A stretch of 60,285 nt of DNA from Streptomyces graminilatus. GTDB lineage: Bacteria; Actinomycetota; Actinomycetes; Streptomycetales; Streptomycetaceae. Position 1 is the stretch's first letter. Each line of letters opens with the position of its first letter. The stretch lies in assembly GCF_001418565.1 (NCBI RefSeq), contig NZ_LIQQ01000032.1, positions 1 through 60,285 on the forward strand, given 5' to 3'. The translations under genes and the position numbers were made by a program. Shown here one piece after another: positions 33,665-42,675 of the stretch. The notes beneath the pieces were generated by a model. The model had not been told where the DNA came from. It did not search any database and saw nothing but the letters and a program-made list of their open reading frames with translations.

Positions 33665-34348
33665 ATGATGCTCCGCGTGCTGCTGGTCCATGGCCGGGAT
33701 TCCGTGTATTCCCGGGTCGACGACCTCATGGAAAGAGCGTCGGGCATCGAACTGGTCGCAGCAGTCGAAAGTGGGATCGAAGGTGTCCGGCTGGCTTGTG
33801 AACTGCGGCCGGACGTGGTTCTCGTCCACCACGACGCGACGGGGATCGACGGCATCGAGGTGTCCCGTCAGATCACGCAGGCGCCGTGGGCGGCGGGTGT
33901 TCGGGTGGTGATGCTGGCCGATGCCATCACGGAGACCTGGGTGTTCGGGGCCCTGAATTCCGGAGTCAGCGGATTCCTCGAAATCGGGGATCAGGCGGCA
34001 GGACTTGTCGATGCGATAAAGTCCGTCGCTCGCGGCGACGCGCATTTGTCACCGGCCGCGACGCGCTGCGTCCTCGACAGGATATTTCCGCTGACGCACA
34101 TCGTCGTCGGCGAGGAAATGGACGAGAGGTTCACCGATCTCACCCCGAGGGAACGGGAAGTGGTTTCCTTCGCGGCTCTCGGTCTGGACAACAGGGAGAT
34201 ATCCGATCGCCTGATCGTCTCGCACCTCACCGTGAAGACCCACATCAATCGGGCCATGCTCAAGCTCGACATCAGAAGCCGCGCCCAGCTCGTCGCGGAG
34301 GCACATCGAAACGGCCTCGTCCGCGCGAGAGGCGAGGAGGCACGATAG
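33665..34348 (+). CDS. NarL/LuxR-type regulator with a degenerate receiver domain
   Basis: 227 residues. The C-terminal LuxR helix-turn-helix is intact (LTPREREVVSFAALGLDNREIS, then HLTVKTHINRAMLKLDI). The N-terminal domain aligns with a receiver but lacks its chemistry: the phosphoacceptor position in VVLVHHDATGIDGIE is His55 rather than Asp, the N-terminal acidic pair is replaced by VHGRDS, and the conserved Lys region reads FLEIGD. No kinase gene adjoins it. It is therefore probably controlled by ligand binding, protein contact or expression level. GAAGGTG precedes two consecutive ATGs. It starts 55 nt after the iron-regulated importer operon and may be co-transcribed. Confidence 0.85.
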   Translation: MMLRVLLVHGRDSVYSRVDDLMERASGIELVAAVESGIEGVRLACELRPDVVLVHHDATGIDGIEVSRQITQAPWAAGVRVVMLADAITETWVFGALNSGVSGFLEIGDQAAGLVDAIKSVARGDAHLSPAATRCVLDRIFPLTHIVVGEEMDERFTDLTPREREVVSFAALGLDNREISDRLIVSHLTVKTHINRAMLKLDIRSRAQLVAEAHRNGLVRARGEEAR

Positions 34349-34382
34349 TCGCTCGGGCGGCGACACGCCCGTGATGTCTCCC

Positions 34383-34405
34383 CCCGCCCTGATAATAGGG
34401 GCGGG
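34383..34405. terminator. GC-rich hairpin after the NarL-type regulator
   Basis: CCCGCCC (34383-34389) pairs with GGGCGGG (34399-34405) around a 9-nt AT-rich loop. A likely terminator 35 nt past the regulator stop; an additional 10-bp palindrome CTGTGCACAG (34421-34430) just downstream could be an operator of the following BlaI gene. Confidence 0.5.
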
Positions 34406-34453
34406 CGGCTGAGGCCTGTCCTGTGCACAGCCCGGCAAGAAGTGGGAGGGGCC

Positions 34454-34825
34454 ATGACCGAGGGTGACGGTGAGCGTCGGCCTGCGGGAGAGCTGGAGGC
34501 GAGCGTACTCGCCGCGCTCTGGGCGGCGGGGAAACCGCAGTCGGCCGCCGAGGTCCGGGCGGTGATGCCACAGCCGCTGGCCCGCACGACGGTCGCGACA
34601 CTGCTGGTCCGGCTCCACGACAAGGGTGTTGTCGGCCGCAGTCCGGCGAAGCGCGGTTTCGTCTACTTCCCCGTCGAGGACTCCCATGGCCTGACCGCCC
34701 GCCGAATGCACCGCGAACTCGACCAGGACGAGGACCGGAGCACGGTACTTGCCCGGTTCGTCGAACATCTCACCACCGAGGACGAGCAGGAACTGAGGCG
34801 CCTGCTGGACGAGAACGGACGCTGA
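34454..34825 (+). CDS. BlaI/MecI/CopY-family repressor, orphan
   Basis: 123 residues, very similar in layout to the BlaI at 18598: RRPAGELEASVLAALWAAGKP, ARTTVATLLVRLHDKGVV, and a C-terminal ARFVEHLTTEDEQELRRLL. Unlike that gene it has no M56 peptidase partner; a convergent two-component system follows. GGAGGGG upstream decides ATG 34454 over GTG 34442. How it would be de-repressed is unclear; the M56 protein 15 kb away could act in trans. Confidence 0.88.
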   Translation: MTEGDGERRPAGELEASVLAALWAAGKPQSAAEVRAVMPQPLARTTVATLLVRLHDKGVVGRSPAKRGFVYFPVEDSHGLTARRMHRELDQDEDRSTVLARFVEHLTTEDEQELRRLLDENGR

Positions 34826-34847
34826 CCCGGCCGCCGGCAGCCGGTGT

Positions 34848-35570
34848 TCAGTCCCCGTCCCCTTCCCCGTCCCCGATCCGTACGAGCCCGCTCTCGTAGG
34901 CGAAGATCACCGCCTGGATACGGTCCCGGAGGCCCAGCTTGGTCAGGATCCGGCCCAGGTGGGTCTTGACGGTCGTCTCCCCGACGAAGAGGCGGCCCGC
35001 GATCTCACCGTTGGCCAGTCCCCGGGCGACCAGGGCGAGGACGTCCCGTTCCCGTTCGGTGAGAGCCCCGAGGCGGCTGCGCTGGGCGGGAGCGGACGCG
35101 GGGGCGTGCAGGACGAAGCGTTCGACAAGGCGCCGGGTGAGCGAGGGCGCCACCATGACCTCGCCCCGCAGCACCGCACGCACGGTCACCAGGATCTCCT
35201 CGGCGGGGGCGTCCTTGACGAGGAACCCGTTCGCGCCGGCCCGCAGAGCGGCGTAGGCGTACTCATCGAGGTCGAAGGTGGTGACGACGAGGATCCGGGG
35301 CCCGTGGGGCTGCGCGCAGAGGTGCTCGGTCGCGGCGAGACCGTCCAGACCGGGCATGCGTACGTCCATCAGGACGAGGTCCGGCTCCAGCGCGGCCACG
35401 CCCGCGATCGCCGCGTCGCCGTCGGCGGCCTCGCCCACCACGGTGAGGTCGGGCTGGCTGTCGACGACCATGCGCAGCCCCATCCGGATCAGCTCCTGGT
35501 CGTCGCAGATCAGCACACGGGAGGGTGCCGCGGTCGGAGACGGCATTGGGACCGGGGCCGGGGCGGTCAT
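34848..35570 (-). CDS. NarL/LuxR-type response regulator
   Basis: 240 residues. Full receiver: VLICDDQELIR, phosphoacceptor in LVLMDVRMPGLDG, Lys in GFLVKDAPAEEIL. LuxR helix-turn-helix: LTERERDVLALVARGLANGEIA, then TVKTHLGRILTKLGLRDR. A short Pro/Ala-rich N-terminal extension and a GDGEGDGD C-terminal tail from a 6-bp repeat are non-conserved. Its ATG overlaps the stop of the kinase gene (ATGA). Confidence 0.92.
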   Translation of the reverse strand: MTAPAPVPMPSPTAAPSRVLICDDQELIRMGLRMVVDSQPDLTVVGEAADGDAAIAGVAALEPDLVLMDVRMPGLDGLAATEHLCAQPHGPRILVVTTFDLDEYAYAALRAGANGFLVKDAPAEEILVTVRAVLRGEVMVAPSLTRRLVERFVLHAPASAPAQRSRLGALTERERDVLALVARGLANGEIAGRLFVGETTVKTHLGRILTKLGLRDRIQAVIFAYESGLVRIGDGEGDGD

Positions 35571-36880
35571 GGGGTCGCCCCGGTGGGTTCGGCACCGGTG
35601 GGGCGCAGGACGGCGGCGACCCGGTAGCCGCCGTCGGGCGTGGGCCCCGCGTCGACACTCCCGCCGTAGAGGGCGGTGCGTTCGCGCATGCCGGTCAGTC
35701 CGTGCCCCGAGGAGTGCGGCGGGGCGGCGGGCGCCGTGGCGGCTGCCCCGCCGGCTCCGGCCGAGTTCCGTACCTGGACGCGGACCAGCCGTCCGGGCCC
35801 CTGGGTGCCGGTGTCGACCCGTACGTGGATCGTGGCGTCCGGAGGCGCGTGCTTGACGACGTTGGTGAGGGCCTCCTGCACGATGCGGTACGTCTGCACG
35901 CCGACATCCGCCGCGAGGCCTTCGCACTCTCCGTGAAGGTCCAGCCGGGCGCGTGTGCCGCCCGTGTCGAGGCGCTGGACCAGCCGCCGTAGTGCGACGG
36001 CCAGCGACTCGGCCGTCCCGTCGGGTTCGGGGCCGGAACCGGAGCCGGGGCCGAACCCGGGGCCGTGGGCGGGGAGGGGGCCGCCGGCATGGGCGTCCGC
36101 GCCGGGCGTGCGCAGCACCTCCAGCAGTCGGCGCAGTTCACCCAGGGCCTCGCGGCCGGTCGCGCTGATGACGCCGAAAGTGCGGTCGACGGCGGCGGGG
36201 TCGACCTGCCGCATCATCCTGCCGCCCTCGGCGTTCAGCACCATGACGCTCACACTGTGCGCGAGGACATCGTGGATCTCGCGGGCGATGCGAGCCCGTT
36301 CCTCGGCGACGGCGACCCGGGCCAGCGCGAGACGTTCCGACTCGGCGAGCGCGACCCGCCGCTCGAACTCGGCGATGTAGGCACGCCGGGCACGGACGTA
36401 CTCGCCGAACACCCAGGCCCCCGCCAGCAGAAGCTCCACCGCGAGCAGCGTGAGCCAGGCCCCCCGGGCACCCGGGCCCTGGTGGTCCCGCTGCCACGCG
36501 GGGACCCACAGCAGAACGCAGCCGGTGGCACAGATCATCGTCGCCGCGGCGGCCCGGCGCAGGCCACGCACCGTGAGGGTGGCCAGCACCGCCGCGAGCG
36601 AGACCGCGCCGCGCCCCGGTTCCTGTCCCCAGACGTGTCCGAGATACTGCGCCCAGAACGCCGCAGTCACCAGGGCCGCGACGAGCACCGGCCGACGACG
36701 GCGCCACAACAGGGGAAGCACCAGGGCCGCGTACACGACGACCTGCACCCGGACCGGCCGCCAGCCCGGCTCCGCGCGGATCACCGGGGGCACGGCCACC
36801 AGCACGACCAGCAGGAGGTCCGTCAGCCACGGGTGGCCGCGTCGGAGGCGGGGCAGGGTCTCGATGAGCCGTTGCACCAC
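35567..36880 (-). CDS. Sensor histidine kinase, HisKA_3 (DesK/NarX type)
   Basis: 437 residues. About five to six N-terminal membrane helices without a large extracellular loop, then the HisKA_3 dimerisation helix with phosphoacceptor His in REIHDVLAHSVSVM, and the ATPase domain (QTYRIVQEALTNVVKHAP; GHGLTGMRERTALYGG). The segment at about 275-305 is a Gly/Pro-rich insertion. The start is GTG 36880. Partner of the downstream NarL-type regulator; the signal is unknown but likely membrane-associated. Confidence 0.9.
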   Translation of the reverse strand: MVQRLIETLPRLRRGHPWLTDLLLVVLVAVPPVIRAEPGWRPVRVQVVVYAALVLPLLWRRRRPVLVAALVTAAFWAQYLGHVWGQEPGRGAVSLAAVLATLTVRGLRRAAAATMICATGCVLLWVPAWQRDHQGPGARGAWLTLLAVELLLAGAWVFGEYVRARRAYIAEFERRVALAESERLALARVAVAEERARIAREIHDVLAHSVSVMVLNAEGGRMMRQVDPAAVDRTFGVISATGREALGELRRLLEVLRTPGADAHAGGPLPAHGPGFGPGSGSGPEPDGTAESLAVALRRLVQRLDTGGTRARLDLHGECEGLAADVGVQTYRIVQEALTNVVKHAPPDATIHVRVDTGTQGPGRLVRVQVRNSAGAGGAAATAPAAPPHSSGHGLTGMRERTALYGGSVDAGPTPDGGYRVAAVLRPTGAEPTGATP

Positions 36881-37000
36881 CTCACGCTACGGCCGGGGCC
36901 CGCACCACCACATCGTCCTGCGGGGCGTCGCGGGGTCATCCTGCGGTCGTACAGGGACCGGCCGGGGATACGACGTGCGGCTCCCCGGGCCGCTTCCAGC

Positions 37001-37570
37001 ATGGCCGTCATGTCGATCACCACCGAGTTCCTCAGGCGACCTCTCATGACCGGTGCCGTGGCGGCCAGTTCACGGCGGCTGGCTTTCGCGATGACCGAAG
37101 GGATCGGCCTGGAGCGGGCCCGGCTCGTCGTCGAACTCGGCCCGGGAACCGGGATCTTCACCGACGCGATCCTCGCCCGGCTCGCCCCCGGCGCACGGCT
37201 CGTCGCGGTCGAGCTGAACCCGGTGCTCGCCGCCCGGCTGGCGGCCACCCGGCGTGACACCCGGCTGACCGTGGTGGCGGGCTCGGCCGCCGGGCTGGCC
37301 GCCATCGTGGGCGAGCCGGTCGACGCGGTGGTCTCCGGGCTGCCGTGGACGGTCATGCCGAAGCAACGGCGCGCACAGATCCTGGACGCCGTGACCGACG
37401 TCCTCGAACCCGGCGGCCGGTTCACCACCTTCGCGTATCTGCACGCGGCCTGGACCCCGCCCGCCCGTGACTTCACCGCCGAACTGGCAGGCCGGTTCCA
37501 CCGGTTGGAACGCTCGCCCGTGGTGTGGGGGAACCTCCCGCCCGCATTCGCGCACCGGGCCACCCGGTAG
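37001..37570 (+). CDS. SAM-dependent methyltransferase (phospholipid N-methyltransferase/KsgA-like)
   Basis: 189 residues. LVVELGPGTGIFTDAIL is the SAM-binding motif I, LVAVELNPVLAARL motif II, and VVSGLPWTVMPKQRR the motif IV region, resembling PmtA-type phospholipid methyltransferases and Erm/KsgA rRNA dimethylases. The N-terminus (SITTEFLRRPLMTGAVAASSRRLA) is typical of the small bacterial phospholipid methyltransferase group. Substrate is undetermined. A second ATG at 37010 is possible. Stands alone between a divergent kinase gene and the DUF2236 gene. Confidence 0.8.
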   Translation: MAVMSITTEFLRRPLMTGAVAASSRRLAFAMTEGIGLERARLVVELGPGTGIFTDAILARLAPGARLVAVELNPVLAARLAATRRDTRLTVVAGSAAGLAAIVGEPVDAVVSGLPWTVMPKQRRAQILDAVTDVLEPGGRFTTFAYLHAAWTPPARDFTAELAGRFHRLERSPVVWGNLPPAFAHRATR

Positions 37571-37698
37571 CCCCCTTCGCCGACGCCACCACAGTCACCC
37601 GCACCCGCCCGGCCCCGGGAACGCCGGCCGAACCCGGGCCCGGTACCATCACGGCCCGTCGCCCGAATGACCCTGGGGCGCCGGGGGAAGGATGCGGG

Positions 37699-38685
37699 GT
37701 GACGTCGTGGCGGCGGGCGTGCCCCGCCGGGCAGCCCTGCGAGGGAGGCGGCGTGGACGGCGAACACAGAGGTGACCCGGGACTGTTCGGCCCGGATTCC
37801 GTGACGTGGCAACTGCACGCCGACCCCATGATGTGGGTCGCCGGAATCCGCGCGCTGTACCTCCAGGCGCTGCATCCGCGCGCGGTGCGCGGGGTCGTAC
37901 AGAACTCGGACTTCCGCAAGGACGCCTGGGGCCGGCTGATGCGCACCGAGAGCTTCGTCGGCACCACGACCTACGGGACCAAGGACGCGGCCGAGAAGGC
38001 GGGCGCCCGCGTCCGGAAGATCCACCGCATGCTGTCCGCCGTCGACCCGGACACCGGGGAACGGTACGGCGTCGACGAACCCGGACTGCTGCTGTGGGTG
38101 CACTGCGCCGAGATCGACTCCTATCTGCACGTCCTGCGTCGCTCCGGATACCCGGTTACCGACGCCCACGCCGACCAGTACATCCGAGAACACCTGGTCA
38201 GCGCCCGTCTGGTGGGCCTCGACCCCGGCGCCGTACCGGCGAGCCAGGCCGAGATGCGCGCGTACTTCGACAAGACGCGGCCCGAGCTGGCCGTCGGAGC
38301 CGAGGCACGTGAAGTGGACGACTTTCTCCGCCGTCCACCGACGCATCCGCTGCTCGTCCCGGCGCGGGAGGTGCTGTGGCGGCGCGTGGCGCGGCTGGCG
38401 TACGCCTCTCTGCCGCCGTACGCCCACGAGCTGTACGGCAGAGCGGCAGCCGAACCGGCCACCGTGACCCGGCAGTTGCGTGCCACCGGCACCCTCCTGC
38501 GCTGTGTTCCCGCACGTCTTCGCCGGCAGCTTCCGCCCAAACACGTCCTGCGGGCCATGTCACGCCTCGGCCCCGGCTCGCGCCCCGCGCCGTACAAAGT
38601 CGGAGGACGGCTCGCCATACTGGACGGGCCGGGGGAGGCGAACAGGACCGGGGGCGGCAGTACGAGATGGCGGACACCAGACTGA
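37699..38685 (+). CDS. DUF2236/MpaB-like oxygenase family protein
   Basis: 328 residues. The core (VTWQLHADPMMWVAGIRALYLQALHPRAV, then GRLMRTESFVGTTTYGT and LLLWVHCAEIDSYLHV) matches the oxygenase MpaB/latex-clearing family, haem-containing relatives of which use conserved His and Asp residues near LHPRAV and LLLWVHC. GTG 37699 has GGGGGAAGG seven bases upstream; GTG 37753 is a shorter alternative with GGGAGG. The open frame begins earlier but overlaps the methyltransferase gene. It overlaps the kinase gene by 19 nt, so the two are probably co-expressed. Confidence 0.82.
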   Translation: MTSWRRACPAGQPCEGGGVDGEHRGDPGLFGPDSVTWQLHADPMMWVAGIRALYLQALHPRAVRGVVQNSDFRKDAWGRLMRTESFVGTTTYGTKDAAEKAGARVRKIHRMLSAVDPDTGERYGVDEPGLLLWVHCAEIDSYLHVLRRSGYPVTDAHADQYIREHLVSARLVGLDPGAVPASQAEMRAYFDKTRPELAVGAEAREVDDFLRRPPTHPLLVPAREVLWRRVARLAYASLPPYAHELYGRAAAEPATVTRQLRATGTLLRCVPARLRRQLPPKHVLRAMSRLGPGSRPAPYKVGGRLAILDGPGEANRTGGGSTRWRTPD

Positions 38686-40904
38686 TCCAGGGCCGGTACC
38701 GGCTGATCGATCTGATCGGGCGCGGCGGCATGGGGGAAGTGTGGCGCGCCCGCGACGAGTCGCTCGGGCGGCAGGTCGCCGTGAAATGCCTGAAGCCGCT
38801 CGGGCCGCACCACGACCAATCCTTCACCCGTGTACTGCGCGAGCGCTTCCGCCGCGAGGCGCGGGTCGCCGCCGCGCTGCAGCATCGCGGGGTGACCGTC
38901 GTGCACGACTTCGGCGAGTCCGAGGGGGTGCTCTATCTCGTCATGGAGCTGCTGGACGGACGCAATCTGAGCCAGCTCCTGGAGGACAACAGACACCATC
39001 CGCTGCGCGTCCCGGACGTCGTCGACATCGCCGACCAGGTCGCCGCCGCCCTCGCCTACACCCACGAACAGGGCATCGTCCACCGTGACCTGAAGCCCGC
39101 GAACATCATGCGGCTGTCCGACGGCACGGTGAAGATCTGCGACTTCGGCATAGCGCGTCTCGGCCACGACATCGGCTTCACCTCCCGGCTCACCGGCACC
39201 GGAATCGCCATGGGCACCCCGCACTACATGTCGCCGGAGCAGATCAGCGGCGCCGAGGTCGACCAGCGCAGCGACCTGTACTCCTTCGGCTGTGTGCTCT
39301 ACGAACTGGCCACCGGGGCACCGCCGTTCGACCTGGACGACGCCTGGGCGGTCCTCATAGGGCATCGTGACACCCCGCCCGAGCCGCCGCGCGGCCACCG
39401 CCCGGAGATCCCCGAGTTCCTGGAGCGGATCATCCTGGCGCTCCTCGCCAAGCATCCCGACGAACGCCCGCGTGACGCACGGGAGCTGGCCCGCCGGATC
39501 GGCGCGGGCCGCGCCACCCCGCTGTACGTGCCGACCGTCGTCTCCCCGCGACCCCACTTCCCGCCGCCCGAACCCGCCGCCCGTGAACCCCGGCTGCCGT
39601 CCTGGACCCGGGGCATGACAGGCGGCCACAGGGCGACCGGCGCGGGCATCCGCGCCCTGCCCCCGGACCCGGCGGCCGGCCTCACCGGCGACTGGACCGC
39701 CCGCCCGGCCACCGGCCGCCCCGAGGCACCCGTACCGCAACTGCCGCCCGTTCCCTCGCCGCAGACACTCACCGCACTGGCCGGACGGCACAACGCCGGC
39801 CTGAGCCTGGGGCGCCTCGGGCGCTGGGCCGAGGCGGGCGAGGTGCACCGCGCGGTCGCCGCCGAACGCGAACACGTCCTCGGCCCCGCCCACCCCGACA
39901 CCCTCGCCAGCCGCTACGAGATCGGCTTCACCCTCAGCCGCACCGGCCGCGCCGCCGACGCCCTGCGCGAGTACACCCATGTGGCCAGGGAACGCGAACG
40001 GGTGCTCGGCGCCGACCACCCGGACACGCTGGCCGCCCGGCAGGAAACGGCGTACGTCCTGGGCCAGCTGGGCCGCCACTTCGAGGCGCACCAGGCCTAC
40101 ACGGCAGTCCTGGCCGCCCGGGAGCGCACGACGGGCCCCGACCATCCGGACACCCTGCGCTGCCGCCACAACCTCGCCTTCAACCTGAGCCGTCTGGGGC
40201 GCCTGGAGGACTCGTACCGCATGGCCCGCGAGGTGGCGGCGGCGCGCGCCCGGGTGCTCGGCGCCGCCCATCCGGACACACTGGTCACCCAGTACGAGGT
40301 CGCCTACGCCCTCGGCCAGTTGGGGCGCTGGCCGGAAGCCCTGCGGACATACCAGGAGGTCGCCGCCGCACGCGCCGAGGCATTCGGCCCGGACCACCCC
40401 GACACCCTCGCGGCCCGCTACGAGGTCGGCATCAGCCTCGGGCGGCTCGGCCGCAGCACGGAGGCCCTCAAGCTGTACCGCGACCTGATCGACGACCGCA
40501 CCCGCGTCAACGGCCCCACGCACCCCGAGACCCTGCGCGCCCGGCACGGTCTCGGCGTCAACCTGGGCCGCCTGGACCGCTGGGAGGAGGCGCTCGCCGA
40601 GTCCCGTGACGTGTGCGCGATCCGGGAGCGGACCCTGGGCGCGGACCATCCGGACACACTGGTCAGCCGTCGTGAGGTGGCCGTCGGCCTGGGCTGGCTC
40701 GGCCGCTGGCCCGACGCCCTGGCCGAGTACCGGCGGGTCGCCACCGCCCGCGAACAGGTGCTCGGCGCCGGCCATCCCGACACCCTCGCCAGCCGCAACG
40801 ACGAGGCCCACTGCCTGGAGCAGCTCGGGCGGGGCGCCGAGGCCGTTGAGCTGTACCGGAGGGTGGCTGTGCTCCGGCAGCAGCAGCGGGCCTCCGGCGG
40901 TTGA
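38667..40904 (+). CDS. Soluble Ser/Thr protein kinase with C-terminal TPR-like repeats
   Basis: 745 residues. The N-terminal PknB-type kinase (about 10-280) has GRGGMGEVW, Lys40 in QVAVKCLKP, catalytic HRDLKPANI, DFG and GTPHYMSPEQ. A Pro-rich linker (about 285-365) follows. The remainder is eight copies of a 42-residue tetratricopeptide-like unit with conserved LGxxHPDTLxxR and LGRWxEAL. No membrane helix separates the domains, unlike typical PASTA kinases, so it should be cytosolic and use the repeats to bind partners or substrates. ATG 38667 fits the kinase start. Likely co-transcribed with the DUF2236 gene. Confidence 0.9.
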   Translation: MADTRLIQGRYRLIDLIGRGGMGEVWRARDESLGRQVAVKCLKPLGPHHDQSFTRVLRERFRREARVAAALQHRGVTVVHDFGESEGVLYLVMELLDGRNLSQLLEDNRHHPLRVPDVVDIADQVAAALAYTHEQGIVHRDLKPANIMRLSDGTVKICDFGIARLGHDIGFTSRLTGTGIAMGTPHYMSPEQISGAEVDQRSDLYSFGCVLYELATGAPPFDLDDAWAVLIGHRDTPPEPPRGHRPEIPEFLERIILALLAKHPDERPRDARELARRIGAGRATPLYVPTVVSPRPHFPPPEPAAREPRLPSWTRGMTGGHRATGAGIRALPPDPAAGLTGDWTARPATGRPEAPVPQLPPVPSPQTLTALAGRHNAGLSLGRLGRWAEAGEVHRAVAAEREHVLGPAHPDTLASRYEIGFTLSRTGRAADALREYTHVARERERVLGADHPDTLAARQETAYVLGQLGRHFEAHQAYTAVLAARERTTGPDHPDTLRCRHNLAFNLSRLGRLEDSYRMAREVAAARARVLGAAHPDTLVTQYEVAYALGQLGRWPEALRTYQEVAAARAEAFGPDHPDTLAARYEVGISLGRLGRSTEALKLYRDLIDDRTRVNGPTHPETLRARHGLGVNLGRLDRWEEALAESRDVCAIRERTLGADHPDTLVSRREVAVGLGWLGRWPDALAEYRRVATAREQVLGAGHPDTLASRNDEAHCLEQLGRGAEAVELYRRVAVLRQQQRASGG

Positions 40905-40963
40905 GGTGCACGGTTGGGCTGAGGGTCTGCTGCGGCGCCGTCGTGGCTGGTCGCGCAGTTCCC

Positions 40964-41003
40964 CGCGCCCCTCTAGGGGCGCTGCGCGCCCTAGAGGGGC
41001 GCG
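40964..41003. terminator. Streptomyces-type intergenic hairpin
   Basis: CGCGCCCCTCTAGGG (40964-40978) and CCCTAGAGGGGCGCG (40989-41003) form a perfect 15-bp stem with a 10-nt loop. The preceding gtcgcgcagttcccc belongs to a repeat I know to be common downstream of Streptomyces genes. It follows the kinase gene and precedes the oxidoreductase gene. Confidence 0.85.
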
Positions 41004-41042
41004 CGGTCTGGCCCAGGTGATCATCGCGTGTTACCAAGGACC

Positions 41043-42629
41043 ATGCCCGTACATGAGCGCCCCGGACGATCCGACGTACGCGACCGATACGACGCGGTGA
41101 TCGTCGGTGGTGGTCACAACGGTCTTGTCGCCGCCGCCTACCTGGCCCGGGCCGGGAAGTCCGTGCTGGTCCTGGAGCGGCTGGCCACGACCGGTGGCGC
41201 CGCCGTGTCGACCCGCCCCTTCAGCGGGGTGGACGCCCGGCTGTCCCGCTACTCCTACCTGGTCAGCCTGCTGCCCCGGAAGATCGTGCGCGATCTCGGC
41301 CTGGACTTCCGGGTGCGCGGGCGCACAGTCTCCTCGTACACCCCCGTGGAACGCGGCGGACGGGCCACCGGGCTGCTCGTCGGCGGCGGCGTGCGCCGCA
41401 CCCGCGAGGCCTTCGCGCGCCTCACCGGAGGGGAACGCGAGTACGAGTCCTGGCAGCGTTTCTACGGCATGACCGGCCACGTGGCCGAAAAGGTGTTCCC
41501 CACTCTCACCGGGCCGCTGCCCACCCGCGACGAGCTCCGCCGCCGTATCGGGGACGAGGACGCCTGGCGCACTCTCTTCGAGGAGCCGATCGGCGCCGCC
41601 GTCGAGGCGAACTTCGCCGACGACCTCGTACGCGGTGTCGTCCTCACCGACGCGCTCATCGGCACCTTCGCCGACGCCCACGACCCCTCCCTCCGGCAGA
41701 ACCGCTGCTTCCTCTACCACGTCATCGGCGGCGGCACCGGCGCCTGGGACGTGCCCGTGGGCGGCATGGGCGCCCTCACCGACGCGCTGGCCGGCGCCGC
41801 CCGGAACGCGGGCGCCGTGCTCGCCACCGGCCACGAGGCCGTACGGGTCGACACGGACGGCCGCGCCGCCGAGGTGACGTACCGGACGGCCGACGGGGAG
41901 GGGGTGGTCGGTGCCCGGCACGTCCTCGTCAACGCCTCGCCGCAGGAACTGGCCGCGCTGACGGGCGACACGCCGCCGAGCCCCGCCGAGGGCGCCCAGC
42001 TCAAGGTGAACATGCTGCTCACCCGGCTGCCGCGGCTCAAGGACACCTCCGTCGACCCACGCGAGGCGTTCGCCGGGACCTTCCACATCGCCGAGGGGTA
42101 CGAGCAACTCGCCGCCGCCCACGCCCAGGCGACGGCCGGTGAGCTGCCCGCCGCGCCGCCGTCCGAGATCTACTGCCACTCCCTCACCGACCCGACGATC
42201 CTCGGCCCGGACCTCGTCGAGCGGGGCTACCAGACGCTGACCCTGTTCGGCCTGCACACCCCCGCACGACTGTTCGTCCGCGACAACGACGCCGTCCGCG
42301 ACGAACTGCTGAAGTCCACTCTCGCCCAGCTCGACGCCCACCTCGCCGAGCCCCTGGCGGACTGCCTGGCCACCGACGCCGACGGCCGTCCCTGCATCGA
42401 GGCGAAGACCCCTCTCGACCTCGAACGCGACCTGCGCCTGCCCGGCGGCAACATCTTCCACCGTGACCTGACCTGGCCCTACGCCCAGGAGGACACCGGA
42501 CGCTGGGGCGTGGAGACCGGGCACGCCAACGTCCTGCTGTGCGGGGCGGGCGCGGTGCGCGGGGGTGGCGTGAGCGGGGTGCCCGGGCACAACGCCGCCA
42601 TGGCCGTACTGGAGACGGACGAGGGCTGA
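41043..42629 (+). CDS. FAD-dependent oxidoreductase, phytoene desaturase/PYROXD2-like
   Basis: 528 residues. The N-terminal dinucleotide fold AVIVGGGHNGLVAAAYLARAG is followed by LVLERLATTGG, and the C-terminal FAD site is LLCGAGAVRGGGVSGVPGHNAA. The GGGTGAWDVPVGGMG motif is characteristic of the phytoene-dehydrogenase-like amine oxidase/isomerase group. No carotenoid genes are near, so a role in lipid or other redox metabolism is more likely. ATG 41043 has AAGGA only 2 nt upstream; GTG 41028 is an alternative. Confidence 0.85.
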   Translation: MPVHERPGRSDVRDRYDAVIVGGGHNGLVAAAYLARAGKSVLVLERLATTGGAAVSTRPFSGVDARLSRYSYLVSLLPRKIVRDLGLDFRVRGRTVSSYTPVERGGRATGLLVGGGVRRTREAFARLTGGEREYESWQRFYGMTGHVAEKVFPTLTGPLPTRDELRRRIGDEDAWRTLFEEPIGAAVEANFADDLVRGVVLTDALIGTFADAHDPSLRQNRCFLYHVIGGGTGAWDVPVGGMGALTDALAGAARNAGAVLATGHEAVRVDTDGRAAEVTYRTADGEGVVGARHVLVNASPQELAALTGDTPPSPAEGAQLKVNMLLTRLPRLKDTSVDPREAFAGTFHIAEGYEQLAAAHAQATAGELPAAPPSEIYCHSLTDPTILGPDLVERGYQTLTLFGLHTPARLFVRDNDAVRDELLKSTLAQLDAHLAEPLADCLATDADGRPCIEAKTPLDLERDLRLPGGNIFHRDLTWPYAQEDTGRWGVETGHANVLLCGAGAVRGGGVSGVPGHNAAMAVLETDEG

Positions 42630-42675
42630 ACCGGCCGCCATCGCGGTCAGGCGCGCCCGGCCCTCCGTGGCCAAG

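Noticed and set aside
38121..41024. A 967-codon open frame on the minus strand opposite the kinase gene
   Set aside because: It is antisense to intact kinase and TPR motifs; open antisense frames are expected at this GC content, and its translation shows no domain.
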